From Chryseobacterium nepalense (GTDB taxonomy: Bacteria > Bacteroidota > Bacteroidia > Flavobacteriales > Weeksellaceae): a stretch of DNA of 64,000 bases. The stretch spans positions 62,001 to 126,000 of the forward strand of contig NZ_CP096203.1 of the NCBI RefSeq assembly GCF_023195755.1, in the 5' to 3' direction. The translations under genes and the position numbers were made by a program. Within the stretch, counting starts at the first letter, position 1, and each line of letters begins with the position of its first letter. The notes beneath the pieces were generated by a model that worked only from the letters and a program-made list of their open reading frames with translations, made no database searches and was not told the origin of the DNA. Shown piece after piece: positions 26,076 through 35,064 of this stretch.

Positions 26076-28757
26076 TTTATCACCGATCTTTCTACTTGGC
26101 AAAATAATTGTAAAAGTCACGCCCAATCCGCTGTTTTCCGCGCTGATGGTTCCGCCTTGTGCCTGAACTATCTTTTTACAAATTGCCAGTCCCAGTCCGC
26201 TTCCTGTAGGTTTTAAAATATTTTGATTTTTCGACTGGTAAAATTTATCAAAAATCATTTCCAGATCTTCTTCAGGGATATGTTTTCCTGTATTGAAAAT
26301 TTTAATAACCAGCTGGTTTTCTTTTTCAGATAATTTTGTCTGGATCGTTCCCTGCTCATCGGTAAATTTTAAGGCATTTCCCAAAATATTCTGAAATAAT
26401 TGAATCATTCGGGCTTCGTCATATTCAAATAAAAAATGATTGAGCAGATTAACTTCGCTTAAATGAATGTTTTTCTGATGGATAAGATGCAAAAGCGGAT
26501 TTAACGCCTTTTTATAGGTTTCAATAATATTATTCTCCTGAATGTGTAGCGCTATTTCACCGTGTTCCAGTTTATCCAAATAGAGAATGTCATTAATAAT
26601 TTCACTTAATCTGTCGGATTCCGTAATGATATTATTTAAAAACTCTTTTTTGATTTCTAGAGGAATGTCGTCATCATCGGCCAGAATTTCTCCTGCAGAC
26701 CGGATTGCTGTAATCGGCGTCCTCAATTCGTGCGCCACAGAGTCCAGGAAATCATCCTTCTGAAGGTCTTTAATGATCAGATTTTCATTGGCATTTCGCA
26801 AATCATCGGACAGTTTTTGCAGCTCTTCCGACTGTTCGGTGAGTTTTTTATTAAGCGTGATATTTTCTTTAGATTCTTCCAGAATGTTTAAAACCTCTTT
26901 TAAGGAAATTTTATCTTCTTTCGTCACACCTTCGATTAATATTTTTGCTGAAGCTGTTCCTATTCTTCCTGCGAGAAGATTTTCTGAAAACTTGATAAAC
27001 CTTGAATCTGCAGTTTCTGTCTGAGAATCAATATTATATTTTAAATTAAAAATTCGTAAGGCCTGCTCTGTTTTGCTTTTACCTAAAAATCGCTCAAGAA
27101 TATTTTTAATATCTGATACATAGGCAGTTCCGCGCCAGATAAATGCATTCTCATGATTTTGGATGTATTTATCAATATCAACGTACAATTCGGCAAAATT
27201 TCGCTCACGATAATTTCCTTTTACACTTACCGAAATAATGCTGAAGAGCGCTGTATTCACTAAAATCGACCAAAAGAAAATCTGAGGAATCCGGCTTAAA
27301 AAAGAGATTTTAAAGAAATCAAAAGCATCATACATATCTCTTAGAACTCCCTTGAATTCCTGATTATAGGAAAAATAATACTGAGGAATTATTAAGCCGA
27401 AATAACAAATGATCAGTCCTGCTAAAAGTCCTGTAATAGCACCTTTATAGCTTCCTCTTCGCCAGAAAATAGCTCCGAAAAATGCAGGCGCCAACTGGGC
27501 AATAACGACAAATGAAATCAACCCGACAGAATCCAATGAAGTTTTCAGAATAAAATATTTATAAAAGGCAAATGCCATGATAATCAATGCGAAAATGCTG
27601 AATTTTCGGATGTTGGTAATATTTCGGGTATTCTGAATCTCGTTTTCCGATTTGAATTTTCCTAACAATCCATACGGAATAATCAGGTTATTGGAAAGCA
27701 TAATGGATAAAGTGATGGCCGAAATAATAATCATTGATATACAGGAACTTAATCCTCCTAGGAACACCAAAACCGTAATCAGTGTATTGTTGAAATGCTG
27801 CGGAATTAAAATGGAGTAGAATTCAGGATTTACTTTCTGACCGTCGAAAATAAGTCGTCCACCCCAAGCTATAGGAAAGATAAATACAGTGAAAATCAAT
27901 AAGTAAAGAGGGAAAAACCAAATCGCTGTTTTGATATGTTTCTCTTGTCTGTTTTCCACAATTGCGGTATGAAACTGCCTTGGAAGTATACAGATTGCTG
28001 TTCCGGAAATCATACACAAAACCATCCAGTTCATCGCACCTTCAACACCGTTAAACGTATTTTTTTCTTTAAAATCTTCAAACTGACTTGCCTTTTGATA
28101 AATATCCGAAAATCCGTCAAACACAAAATAAATCACAAAAAGTCCTAAAATAATAATGAAAAACAATTTCAGGAAGCTTTCTAAAGCAATCGCAGAAATA
28201 ATTCCCAAACGTTTTTCCGATGCATCCACATATCTGGTTCCGTAATATGATGAAAACAAAGCGATTAAAACAACCACGAAAGTCGCATTATCTGTAAGGA
28301 TATTTTTTGACATTGGTGTTTCTGTCACCAAATGGAAAGTCTCGGAAATTGCCTTAATCTGTAAACCGATATACGGAACGATAGCCAAAAGGCAGACAAT
28401 CGTAATTACTGCACTAAAACTTCTGCTGTTTCCATATCTTAGGGAGATGAAGTCTGCAAGGCTGCTGATCTTATTTACCCTTGAGATCCTTACAATTCGT
28501 GTATTGATGTAGATCCATGCAGGAATAATGATGATAGGCCCGATATAGATTGGAAGATAGTTGAGTCCGCTTGTTGCTGCAACGCCTATGCTGCCATAGT
28601 AGGTCCAGGCTGTGCAGTATACCGCCAGGGAAAGTGCATAGATGTAAGGATTGTTGATCCATAGCTTACTCTTTTTCTTCTCCGCCAGATAAGCGACTAA
28701 GAACAAAAGCGCCAGGTAAAACAAAACCACGGTAAATAAAGCGAAACTACTCATCAT
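26040..28757 (-). CDS. Sodium/solute-symporter sensor histidine kinase (CbrA/CrbS type)
   Basis: A 905-residue fusion. Residues 1 to about 500 form a 12-13-helix SLC5/SSS transporter domain (AVYCTAWTYYGSIGVA and FLPIYIGP-like LPIYIGPIIIIPAW near the start). About residues 585-635 match the STAC linker (FSENLLAGRIGTASAKILIE). A coiled coil leads to HisKA with phospho-acceptor His676 (HELRTPITAIRS) and a HATPase domain (FQNILGNALKFTDEQG; GSGLGLAICKKI). It probably senses or carries a substrate and signals to the nearby receiver, controlling the acyl-CoA ligases. The last eleven residues (895-905) and the stop are encoded by a palindromic repeat. Confidence 0.9.
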   Translation of the reverse strand: MMSSFALFTVVLFYLALLFLVAYLAEKKKSKLWINNPYIYALSLAVYCTAWTYYGSIGVAATSGLNYLPIYIGPIIIIPAWIYINTRIVRISRVNKISSLADFISLRYGNSRSFSAVITIVCLLAIVPYIGLQIKAISETFHLVTETPMSKNILTDNATFVVVLIALFSSYYGTRYVDASEKRLGIISAIALESFLKLFFIIILGLFVIYFVFDGFSDIYQKASQFEDFKEKNTFNGVEGAMNWMVLCMISGTAICILPRQFHTAIVENRQEKHIKTAIWFFPLYLLIFTVFIFPIAWGGRLIFDGQKVNPEFYSILIPQHFNNTLITVLVFLGGLSSCISMIIISAITLSIMLSNNLIIPYGLLGKFKSENEIQNTRNITNIRKFSIFALIIMAFAFYKYFILKTSLDSVGLISFVVIAQLAPAFFGAIFWRRGSYKGAITGLLAGLIICYFGLIIPQYYFSYNQEFKGVLRDMYDAFDFFKISFLSRIPQIFFWSILVNTALFSIISVSVKGNYRERNFAELYVDIDKYIQNHENAFIWRGTAYVSDIKNILERFLGKSKTEQALRIFNLKYNIDSQTETADSRFIKFSENLLAGRIGTASAKILIEGVTKEDKISLKEVLNILEESKENITLNKKLTEQSEELQKLSDDLRNANENLIIKDLQKDDFLDSVAHELRTPITAIRSAGEILADDDDIPLEIKKEFLNNIITESDRLSEIINDILYLDKLEHGEIALHIQENNIIETYKKALNPLLHLIHQKNIHLSEVNLLNHFLFEYDEARMIQLFQNILGNALKFTDEQGTIQTKLSEKENQLVIKIFNTGKHIPEEDLEMIFDKFYQSKNQNILKPTGSGLGLAICKKIVQAQGGTISAENSGLGVTFTIILPSRKIGDKEPEGFNNNSRR

Positions 28758-28941
28758 ATTTTTTTATAATTATAAAAGATATAATGATGGAAATCATCCA
28801 GATAACGAAAATATAAATCAGAATCATCGGATAGCCAAGGACTTCCCGGTCGCTGTTGAAAAGTAGTGAAACCGGAATGCTAAATGCTATCAAAAGGCCG
28901 ATACTCAGGATGATTAATTTTTGTTCGTGTCTCTTTTTCAT
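28747..28941 (-). CDS. Small two-helix membrane protein upstream of the symporter-kinase
   Basis: A 64-residue protein (ATG at 28941; the reading from 28998 is longer but starts in non-coding sequence) with two hydrophobic segments, residues about 8-27 and 37-57, and a charged N-terminus. Its last 11 bases overlap the start of the symporter-kinase gene, so the two are translationally coupled. Small two-helix partners often precede SSS transporters (DUF485/DUF3311-like); I infer a similar role here but cannot assign the family. Confidence 0.65.
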   Translation of the reverse strand: MKKRHEQKLIILSIGLLIAFSIPVSLLFNSDREVLGYPMILIYIFVIWMISIIISFIIIKKYDE

Positions 28942-29019
28942 GATTGATTGATGAATGATAATTGATAGTTTGACGATTTTGAATTTGCCATTAATCAATT
29001 ATCATTCATTATTTATAAA

Positions 29020-29247
29020 TTATTCTTTATGGTCAGAATATTCTCCCGTGAGCGAATAATATCCGAAAATGGCCATTCCACCGGAAATAATCGGCATCAG
29101 TACAAAAAGAATGATGATTCCGAAAACCAAGTCTTCCTGTTTTCCTGAAGTGATTTTTGGAATTCCTAAAACTGTAATTCCGAAATATCCCACCACCAAC
29201 GCAATGGCTATCCAAAGTATGCCTAATATTTTTTTGAGTCCGTTCAT
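29020..29247 (-). CDS. Small membrane protein downstream of the MHS transporter
   Basis: A 75-residue protein with two hydrophobic segments (residues 5-28 and 41-66) and a charged tail. It lies 44 bases after the MHS transporter gene in the same direction and resembles short proteins commonly found beside such transporters in flavobacteria (possibly the family called DUF6814, from memory and not verified). Function unknown. Confidence 0.6.
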   Translation of the reverse strand: MNGLKKILGILWIAIALVVGYFGITVLGIPKITSGKQEDLVFGIIILFVLMPIISGGMAIFGYYSLTGEYSDHKE

Positions 29248-29291
29248 TTTAGTTGTTTTAAAATTAGTAAAAAAATTGAGTGATTTCGCTT

Positions 29292-30872
29292 CTAATCGTG
29301 AATATTATTGTTCTTATTTTTAAGATAAAATAATCCGATTAATAAACAGACTCCGGCAACTCCGATAGGATACCAAAGTCCTTCCAGATACCATGTTGCA
29401 TGCCCTGCCTCTTTTCCTGTGGTAACCAGATAGGTGGCTACAGCCGGAAGCAATCCTCCGAAAACACCGTTTCCGATATGATAAGGAAGAGACATTGAGG
29501 TATAGCGAATCCTCACTGGGAACATCTCTACCAAAAATGCTGCAATAGGACCGTAAACCATCGTCACAAAAATCACCTGAATGAATACCATAAAAACGAG
29601 ATACCATTTTGTATTATCGGCTAATTTGATGCTTTGAGAAACTTTCGGTTCTTCTGCTTTTCCGTCTTTTATGACAGGCCCGGTCGGTGACCAGTGTACA
29701 ACACTGTCTTTTTTGATTAAAGTCCCGTCGGTGTATAAAGTTTCTTTATGGAAGCTTATCAGGCTGTCGGTTGTGATTTTATCATGAATTTTAGCTGTTC
29801 TTGTTTCTGTAATTCCATTGGCTGCTATCGTTTTATTTTCAAGATTTACACTCTTAAACATACTGTCGTAAATAGGTCTGTAGGCCAGAATAGCAATCAG
29901 CATTCCCGTCATCATCACGGCTTTTCGTCCGATTTTATCCGAAAGCCACCCGAAGAATACGAAGAAAGGTGTTCCCAGGAATAGTGCTGTTGCCATCAGT
30001 GAGTCAACCTGTGCAGATTCTACATTCATTACTTTCTGAAGGAAGCTCATCGCATAAAACTGTCCTGTGTACCAGATGACTCCTTGTCCCATTGCCGCTC
30101 CGAATAATGCCAATAAGACAAATTTGAAGTTGAATTTATTCCCGAAACTTTCTTTTAAAGGATTTTTTGAAGTTTTACCTTCACTTTTGGCTTTTGCAAA
30201 CAAGGGAGATTCTTTCATATTCCTTCTGATGATATAAGAAACACCCACCATTAAAATTGATATCCAGAATGGAATTCTCCAGCCCCAACCATCAAACTCT
30301 TCTACCGAAAGCGTCGTTTTGGTGACTAGAATAACGATTAATGAAATGAAAAGTCCTGCTGTTGCCGTTGTCTGGATCCATGAAGTCCAGTAGCCTCTTC
30401 TTCCGGGCTGTGCATATTCTGCGACATAGGTTGCCGCTCCTCCGTATTCACCACCAAGAGCCAGACCTTGTAGTAATCTTAAAATTAAAACTAAAACAGG
30501 TGCTAAAAATCCGATGGTCTCATAACTTGGAATACATCCGATAAGGAAAGTTGAAAATCCCATGATCAGCAACGTTACCAGGAATGTATACTTTCTTCCG
30601 ATGATGTCTCCAAGTCTTCCGAAAAATAATGCTCCGAAAGGTCTTACGACAAATCCTGCCGCGAAAGTAGCTAAGGTCGATAAAAATGCTGCGGTCGGGT
30701 TATCCGACGGAAAAAATTTCGTAGCTAAAACAACAGCCAGACTCCCGAATATATAGAAGTCGTACCATTCTATTAATGTTCCGAGTGATGATGCCGTAAT
30801 CACGCCCCAAATCGTGCGATTTTTTTGTCTTTCGGTCATATTCTCGTAGCTTACTTGATTGTTATCGCTCAT
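29292..30872 (-). CDS. MHS-type MFS metabolite:H+ symporter
   Basis: A 526-residue transporter of the metabolite:H+ symporter branch (ProP, KgtP, ShiA). N-terminus TASSLGTLIEWYDFYIFG is diagnostic; motif A is GRLGDIIGRKYTFL, and GEYGGAATYVAEYAQPGRRG follows. It imports an organic acid or betaine with a proton. A hydrophilic insert of roughly 90 residues (from IYDSMFKSVNLENKT to LADNTKWYLV) interrupts the C-terminal half, unlike standard members of about 430 residues. It sits in one direction with a porin upstream and the sensor kinase and acyl-CoA ligases downstream, which suggests uptake of a short-chain acid. Confidence 0.9.
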   Translation of the reverse strand: MSDNNQVSYENMTERQKNRTIWGVITASSLGTLIEWYDFYIFGSLAVVLATKFFPSDNPTAAFLSTLATFAAGFVVRPFGALFFGRLGDIIGRKYTFLVTLLIMGFSTFLIGCIPSYETIGFLAPVLVLILRLLQGLALGGEYGGAATYVAEYAQPGRRGYWTSWIQTTATAGLFISLIVILVTKTTLSVEEFDGWGWRIPFWISILMVGVSYIIRRNMKESPLFAKAKSEGKTSKNPLKESFGNKFNFKFVLLALFGAAMGQGVIWYTGQFYAMSFLQKVMNVESAQVDSLMATALFLGTPFFVFFGWLSDKIGRKAVMMTGMLIAILAYRPIYDSMFKSVNLENKTIAANGITETRTAKIHDKITTDSLISFHKETLYTDGTLIKKDSVVHWSPTGPVIKDGKAEEPKVSQSIKLADNTKWYLVFMVFIQVIFVTMVYGPIAAFLVEMFPVRIRYTSMSLPYHIGNGVFGGLLPAVATYLVTTGKEAGHATWYLEGLWYPIGVAGVCLLIGLFYLKNKNNNIHD

Positions 30873-30967
30873 ATGATTAATTTTTAATGTTAATTTGAAT
30901 TGATATTTAGTTTTCTTAATTGATTTTTATCCGATTAAATAATCTTAATGGTTAAAATTCAAAGTTT

Positions 30968-32347
30968 TTACAGGTAAATCTGAAATTGTATAATGAATTC
31001 TCCTTTGGAAGAAGGGCTGTCGGTTGGACTTGTGTACACCGGCCTTGTAGAATATTGCGTGGTGATTTTTGCGTGATGACCGTCGATAAACCAGTTGGCA
31101 CCGACATCAAATTGCGAGGAAGATTTATCAAATGCCTCGAAACTTTTATGAGTATAGGCTGCGAACGGCTGGATCCTGATTTTTGGTTTTTCTGCTTGGC
31201 TTGGTAATAATAATCCTGCCTGTGCGTAGATAATATTACCTGTTCCAATGGTTGGTTGCAGGTTTCCCGGACCGGCAATAGCTTTATTTCCGACAAAATT
31301 CGGGTCGGAAGAAGCGATATTCATGATGCCGATATTTCTGATATAATTGGGTCCAAATTGATAATTGTAGTATCCTGCATAAGCCGAAACAGCCATTTTG
31401 TTTTTGGCATTTCCCAGCGGAATATCTGCAAAGGCATCAACGGCAACAAGTGTAATGTCATGTTTTTCAATATTGGAATTCACGGAAGTTCTCGTTCCGT
31501 CTTTCTGATGATAAAATCCGGCTCCGACATTGAAAACCTTTTTTGTTCCTAAGTAAGAACCCACTTTAAAAGGCAATAGATTCGACTCCTCATCCAGAAA
31601 CTGGTATTCGACATATGCTGCTTTTGAAAAGTTCGGATTTCCGTTGTTGTCAACGGCTACGGCTTTCGATGGATCAGTCACATTCGCCGGAACCAGGTCG
31701 GTCGCGAAAGGTTTGTTTAAGCTAAAACGATATTCCAGTTTTCCATATTTTCCTTTGGCAAACATCCCCAGCTGCCTCGCAAACTGGTCGGAATTGTCAA
31801 TTAAAGGCCATGTAAAGATTGGCGAATCGACAGTAAGGAAATTCAATGTTGAAGCCATCGTCATCCTTGAAAGACCCATGTAGTAATGCAGTCCTGCTCC
31901 CAAAGATAAACTGAATTTTCCGGCTTCACCAGGTAAAACCACAGCGTATTCATTCCAGGCATCATGAAAAAACATCTGTGGCTTTTTGCCGTTTCCGTAT
32001 CCTCCTGTTCCTGAAGTTCCCGAGCCACCGCCATTGATAAAAGTCTGATTATTAATTCCAAAATGGGCTAAGATCATATATCTTTTGGAAATTTGAGCAT
32101 ATGCCAATGCACGCAATCTTCTATTTCCTAAGCTCCATGAATTATCAGTCGGTTCTCCACCAACCATACTGCCAGGATTCATATCGGTATTCCTCAGCCA
32201 AAACTGATCCCATAAAATAAATCTGATGTATTTGTCACCTTGCTGATTGAGATTTATTTTTAATCCACTTCCATAATCAGGTGAACCTTGAGAATATAAA
32301 GAATTGCTGATTAAAGCCAATCCGATTAAAGTGAGTAATTTTTTCAT
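30968..32347 (-). CDS. Outer-membrane porin
   Basis: A 459-residue exported protein, signal peptide 1-19 (SNSLYSQ), then a barrel-like pattern with many short amphipathic strands ending in an aromatic/hydrophobic C-terminus (EFIIQFQIYL). The N-terminal part with YIRFILWDQFWLRNTDMNPG is typical of a Bacteroidetes porin family linked to organic-acid or phosphate/sulphate uptake. It is first in the organic-acid module: 95 bases ahead of the MHS transporter. It would provide outer-membrane passage of the same substrate (inference). Confidence 0.8.
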   Translation of the reverse strand: MKKLLTLIGLALISNSLYSQGSPDYGSGLKINLNQQGDKYIRFILWDQFWLRNTDMNPGSMVGGEPTDNSWSLGNRRLRALAYAQISKRYMILAHFGINNQTFINGGGSGTSGTGGYGNGKKPQMFFHDAWNEYAVVLPGEAGKFSLSLGAGLHYYMGLSRMTMASTLNFLTVDSPIFTWPLIDNSDQFARQLGMFAKGKYGKLEYRFSLNKPFATDLVPANVTDPSKAVAVDNNGNPNFSKAAYVEYQFLDEESNLLPFKVGSYLGTKKVFNVGAGFYHQKDGTRTSVNSNIEKHDITLVAVDAFADIPLGNAKNKMAVSAYAGYYNYQFGPNYIRNIGIMNIASSDPNFVGNKAIAGPGNLQPTIGTGNIIYAQAGLLLPSQAEKPKIRIQPFAAYTHKSFEAFDKSSSQFDVGANWFIDGHHAKITTQYSTRPVYTSPTDSPSSKGEFIIQFQIYL

Positions 32348-32596
32348 AAATTATCAATTTTTGGCGTTGTTTTTTATGAAAGCCAAATTGTAATTAATAA
32401 TTTGTTTGAAAAAATTTAATATATATTAATGCTAATGGTATAGTTATAAGTTATTAGTGATTAATTATAAGGTGTTGAAACTTGTAAATTTTGAATTAAT
32501 TATATATGTAATATTCTTATTTTAAACTATTTAATAGTTAATCGCATGTAACTAAAACTCATAATTTATAATTAATAACTCATAGCTTACCAAAAG

Positions 32597-33013
32597 TTAT
32601 TTTTTAAATCGTTCCCATTTGATAAGCATGTATTTATCTGCAAACTGAGTAATAATTAACCCAGAATTTTTAATATTTTCTTCCTTGCTCATATATTCAA
32701 TCAATTCGTTTTGCTTTAAAATCTTATACACAGGATGAAATTCTGAATGGGGAGGTCTTGTGATGTTGTATTTCTTAATCCATGAACTAATGGTTACGTG
32801 TGAAACACCAATAATTCTCTCAATCTCACGGAAACTTAAGCCTTCCAGATAGAGTTGTAATGCTTTTGTTACGTAATAATCATCGATCTGTTTTCCTAAT
32901 TTTTTAACAGTGAAATAATAGTTGCAGTCTTTACATAGGAAACGCTGTTTGTCATTTACGATCCCGCTTTTTACAACTTTATTGTTATTGCATTTCGGAC
33001 ATTGATTTTCCAT
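32597..33013 (-). CDS. Zinc-ribbon/HTH protein derived from an IS1-type InsA
   Basis: A 138-residue protein. N-terminal zinc ribbon with C5-x2-C8 and C27-x2-C30, followed by an HTH at about residues 52-83 (GLSFREIERIIGVSHVTISS). This layout is that of InsA, the DNA-binding part of IS1 transposases. No transposase (InsB) frame or terminal inverted repeats are visible around it, and the C-terminal about 45 residues (KILKQNELIEYMSKEENIKN...) are not InsB-like. It is therefore more likely a domesticated regulator. It lies upstream of, and in the same direction as, the porin gene and divergent from the arg operon, either of which it may control. Confidence 0.7.
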   Translation of the reverse strand: MENQCPKCNNNKVVKSGIVNDKQRFLCKDCNYYFTVKKLGKQIDDYYVTKALQLYLEGLSFREIERIIGVSHVTISSWIKKYNITRPPHSEFHPVYKILKQNELIEYMSKEENIKNSGLIITQFADKYMLIKWERFKK

Positions 33014-33120
33014 AACTATATCTTTTTAGCAAATATATAATAATTTAGCAAAATATTAATTTTACTTAAAGATAAAATTACCTGAATATTAATTTATTTC
33101 AATAAAATTATCTTTTATAC

Positions 33121-33152
33121 TTGCTTATTATGGAAATTATATTTTAAATTTG
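33121..33152 (+). promoter_or_regulatory. Promoter of the arginine operon
   Basis: TTG (33121-33123), 21-base spacer, TAAATTTG (33145-33152), 21 bases before the GNAT start. It lies in the divergent gap to the zinc-ribbon gene. Confidence 0.55.
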
Positions 33153-33173
33153 CCGAAAATTTTAGATAAATAA

Positions 33174-33770
33174 ATGGAAATAGAAATTTCCTCATCCATT
33201 CATTTGATGTATGTGAATGATATACAGCAGGAAATGTATGATTCTGCACAGCGTCGGGGGACGGGCATTGCCAAACGTTCTATCGAATACCTCAGTAAAA
33301 AAATTATTGAAGGAAATGCGGTAATAGCTACTGATAACGGAAAATGGGTGGGTTTCTGTTATATCGAAACATGGTCTCATGGACAGTTTGTAGCTAATTC
33401 CGGACTGATCGTTTCTCCTGAATTCAGGCACTTGGGTGTGGCAAGATTGATTAAGGATAAAGTGTTCACTTTGTCCCGAAATAAGTATCCGAATGCAAAA
33501 ATTTTCGGATTGACTACCGGATTAGCGGTTATGAAAATTAACAGTGATTTGGGATATAAGCCAGTTATTTATTCCGAGCTTACCCAGGATGAAGAGTTTT
33601 GGAACGGCTGCAAAAGTTGTGTGAATTATGATATTTTAATGAAGAAAGAACGGAAAAATTGTCTTTGCACGGCAATGCTTTTTGTCCCGGAAAATATAAA
33701 AAACAGTGCTGAGAAATCTCAGTCTGAAAATCAATACAATAATGAACAAGAAAGTAGTTTTAGCATTTAG
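33174..33770 (+). CDS. GNAT acyltransferase at the head of the arg operon
   Basis: A 198-residue GNAT-fold protein; the acyl-CoA loop is SPEFRHLGVARLIK (residues 81-94). Cys146, Cys149, Cys163 and Cys165 form a C-x2-C...C-x-C pattern that could hold zinc. It overlaps argG by 29 bases, so the two are translationally coupled. The cluster has no argA or argJ, yet arginine synthesis here needs an N-acylated glutamate. The position and fold make this the best candidate for N-acetyl- or N-succinylglutamate synthase (inference). It is distinct from E. coli ArgA, which carries a kinase-like domain. Confidence 0.8.
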   Translation: MEIEISSSIHLMYVNDIQQEMYDSAQRRGTGIAKRSIEYLSKKIIEGNAVIATDNGKWVGFCYIETWSHGQFVANSGLIVSPEFRHLGVARLIKDKVFTLSRNKYPNAKIFGLTTGLAVMKINSDLGYKPVIYSELTQDEEFWNGCKSCVNYDILMKKERKNCLCTAMLFVPENIKNSAEKSQSENQYNNEQESSFSI

Positions 33771-34935
33771 CGGAGGTCTTGATACCTCTTACTGCGCTAA
33801 ATATCTCAGTGAAGTACTGGGATATGATGTATATGCAGTCACTGTAAACACCGGCGGTTTTTCTAAGGAAGAAGAAAAAGAGCTGGAGAATAAAGCTTTG
33901 ATTCTCGGGGTAAAAGAATACAGGTGTGTTGATGCTCAGGAAGATTATTACAATTCTTGCGTGAAGTATTTGATTTTTGGAAATGTTTTAAAAAACAATA
34001 CTTATCCTTTATCCGTAAGTGCGGAACGTACGATTCAGGCGCAGGAAATTGCAAAGTTTGCGATTGAAGTCGGAGCTGATGCTATCGCTCACGGAAGTAC
34101 TGGAGCAGGAAATGACCAGGTTCGTTTTGACTTGATTTTCCAGGTCATGTGCCCCGATGTGGAAATCATTACGCCGATTCGCGATATGGCTTTGTCTCGT
34201 GAAGAAGAAATTGAGTTTTTGAAAAGTAATGGCTATGAAATGGAATTTCAGAAAGCACAATATTCGGTGAATAAAGGACTTTGGGGAACTTCCGTGGGCG
34301 GAAAAGAAACGCTGACATCAAGAAATTATTTGCCTGAAGAGGCTTTTCCTTCTCAGATTAAAGAAACTCAGCCTTCAGAAATGGAAGTTGAGTTTAAAAA
34401 CGGAGAAGTTGTTGCTGTAAACGGAGAAAATTTTGAACATCCTGTTTATGCCATTCAGAAAATTGAAGAATTGGCTTCTGCTTACGGAATCGGTCGTGAT
34501 ATTCACGTTGGAGATACGATTGTCGGAATTAAAGGAAGAGTGGGATTTGAAGCGGCTGCGGCGTCTGTGATTATCAAAGCACACCATTTATTGGAAAAAC
34601 ATACGCTTTCGAAATACCAGCAGATGATGAAGTCCCAATTATCCGACTGGTACGGAAACTGGCTTCACGAAGCACTTTTCCTGGATCCAGTGATGCGAAA
34701 TATCGAGTCTTTCTTGGTTAATTCTCAAAAAACGGTCAGCGGAAAAGTTTTTGTAACGCTCCATCCTTATCGATTTATTTTGAATGGAATTGAGTCTCAA
34801 CACGATCTGATGTCTGATGAATTCGGAAGCTATGGCGAAGCGAACAGAGCATGGACAGGCGAAGATGTGAAAGGTTATACAAAAATCGTAAGCAATTCTT
34901 TAAATATATATCATCAGATTAATTCAGCATTATGA
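33742..34935 (+). CDS. argG: Argininosuccinate synthase
   Basis: ATP-dependent joining of citrulline and aspartate. ATG at 33742 gives the canonical N-terminus MNKKVVLAFSGGLDTSYCAK with the PP-loop SGGLDTS; the longer reading from 33706 lies within the GNAT gene. 397 residues. ATP/citrulline segments AHGSTGAGNDQVRF and SVNKGLWGTSVGGKE are intact. Second gene of the arg operon; 29-base overlap with the GNAT gene. After the stop come four palindromic hairpins before argC. Confidence 0.96.
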   Translation: MNKKVVLAFSGGLDTSYCAKYLSEVLGYDVYAVTVNTGGFSKEEEKELENKALILGVKEYRCVDAQEDYYNSCVKYLIFGNVLKNNTYPLSVSAERTIQAQEIAKFAIEVGADAIAHGSTGAGNDQVRFDLIFQVMCPDVEIITPIRDMALSREEEIEFLKSNGYEMEFQKAQYSVNKGLWGTSVGGKETLTSRNYLPEEAFPSQIKETQPSEMEVEFKNGEVVAVNGENFEHPVYAIQKIEELASAYGIGRDIHVGDTIVGIKGRVGFEAAAASVIIKAHHLLEKHTLSKYQQMMKSQLSDWYGNWLHEALFLDPVMRNIESFLVNSQKTVSGKVFVTLHPYRFILNGIESQHDLMSDEFGSYGEANRAWTGEDVKGYTKIVSNSLNIYHQINSAL

Positions 34936-34941
34936 TGGTGA

Positions 34942-35053
34942 AACCGAAGGGTTCAATATTAATAGCCGTAGGTAAAACCTATGGTTAATAAAATCAACAA
35001 GAATCAGAACCCGATAGGGTTCAATACAAATAACCGTAGGTGAAAACCTATGG
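34942..35053 (+). repeat. Two paired hairpin units (family B) between argG and argC
   Basis: Unit 1: degenerate AACC-GAA-GGGTT (34942-34953) and CCGTAGGT-AAA-ACCTATGG (34966-34984). Unit 2: GAACCC-GATA-GGGTTC (35007-35022) and CCGTAGGT-GAAA-ACCTATGG (35034-35053). Same order, orientation and sequence as the hairpins beside the Y1 transposase. The repeat ends at the argC start and contains an ATG (35050) that is in frame with argC. Confidence 0.85.
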
Positions 35054-35064
35054 AAAATAATAAA

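Noticed and set aside
34942..35053. Repeated hairpins that could be taken for a short CRISPR array
   Set aside because: Repeats are two alternating palindromes with AT-rich spacers of unequal length, no cas genes are near, and single copies occur at many other sites.
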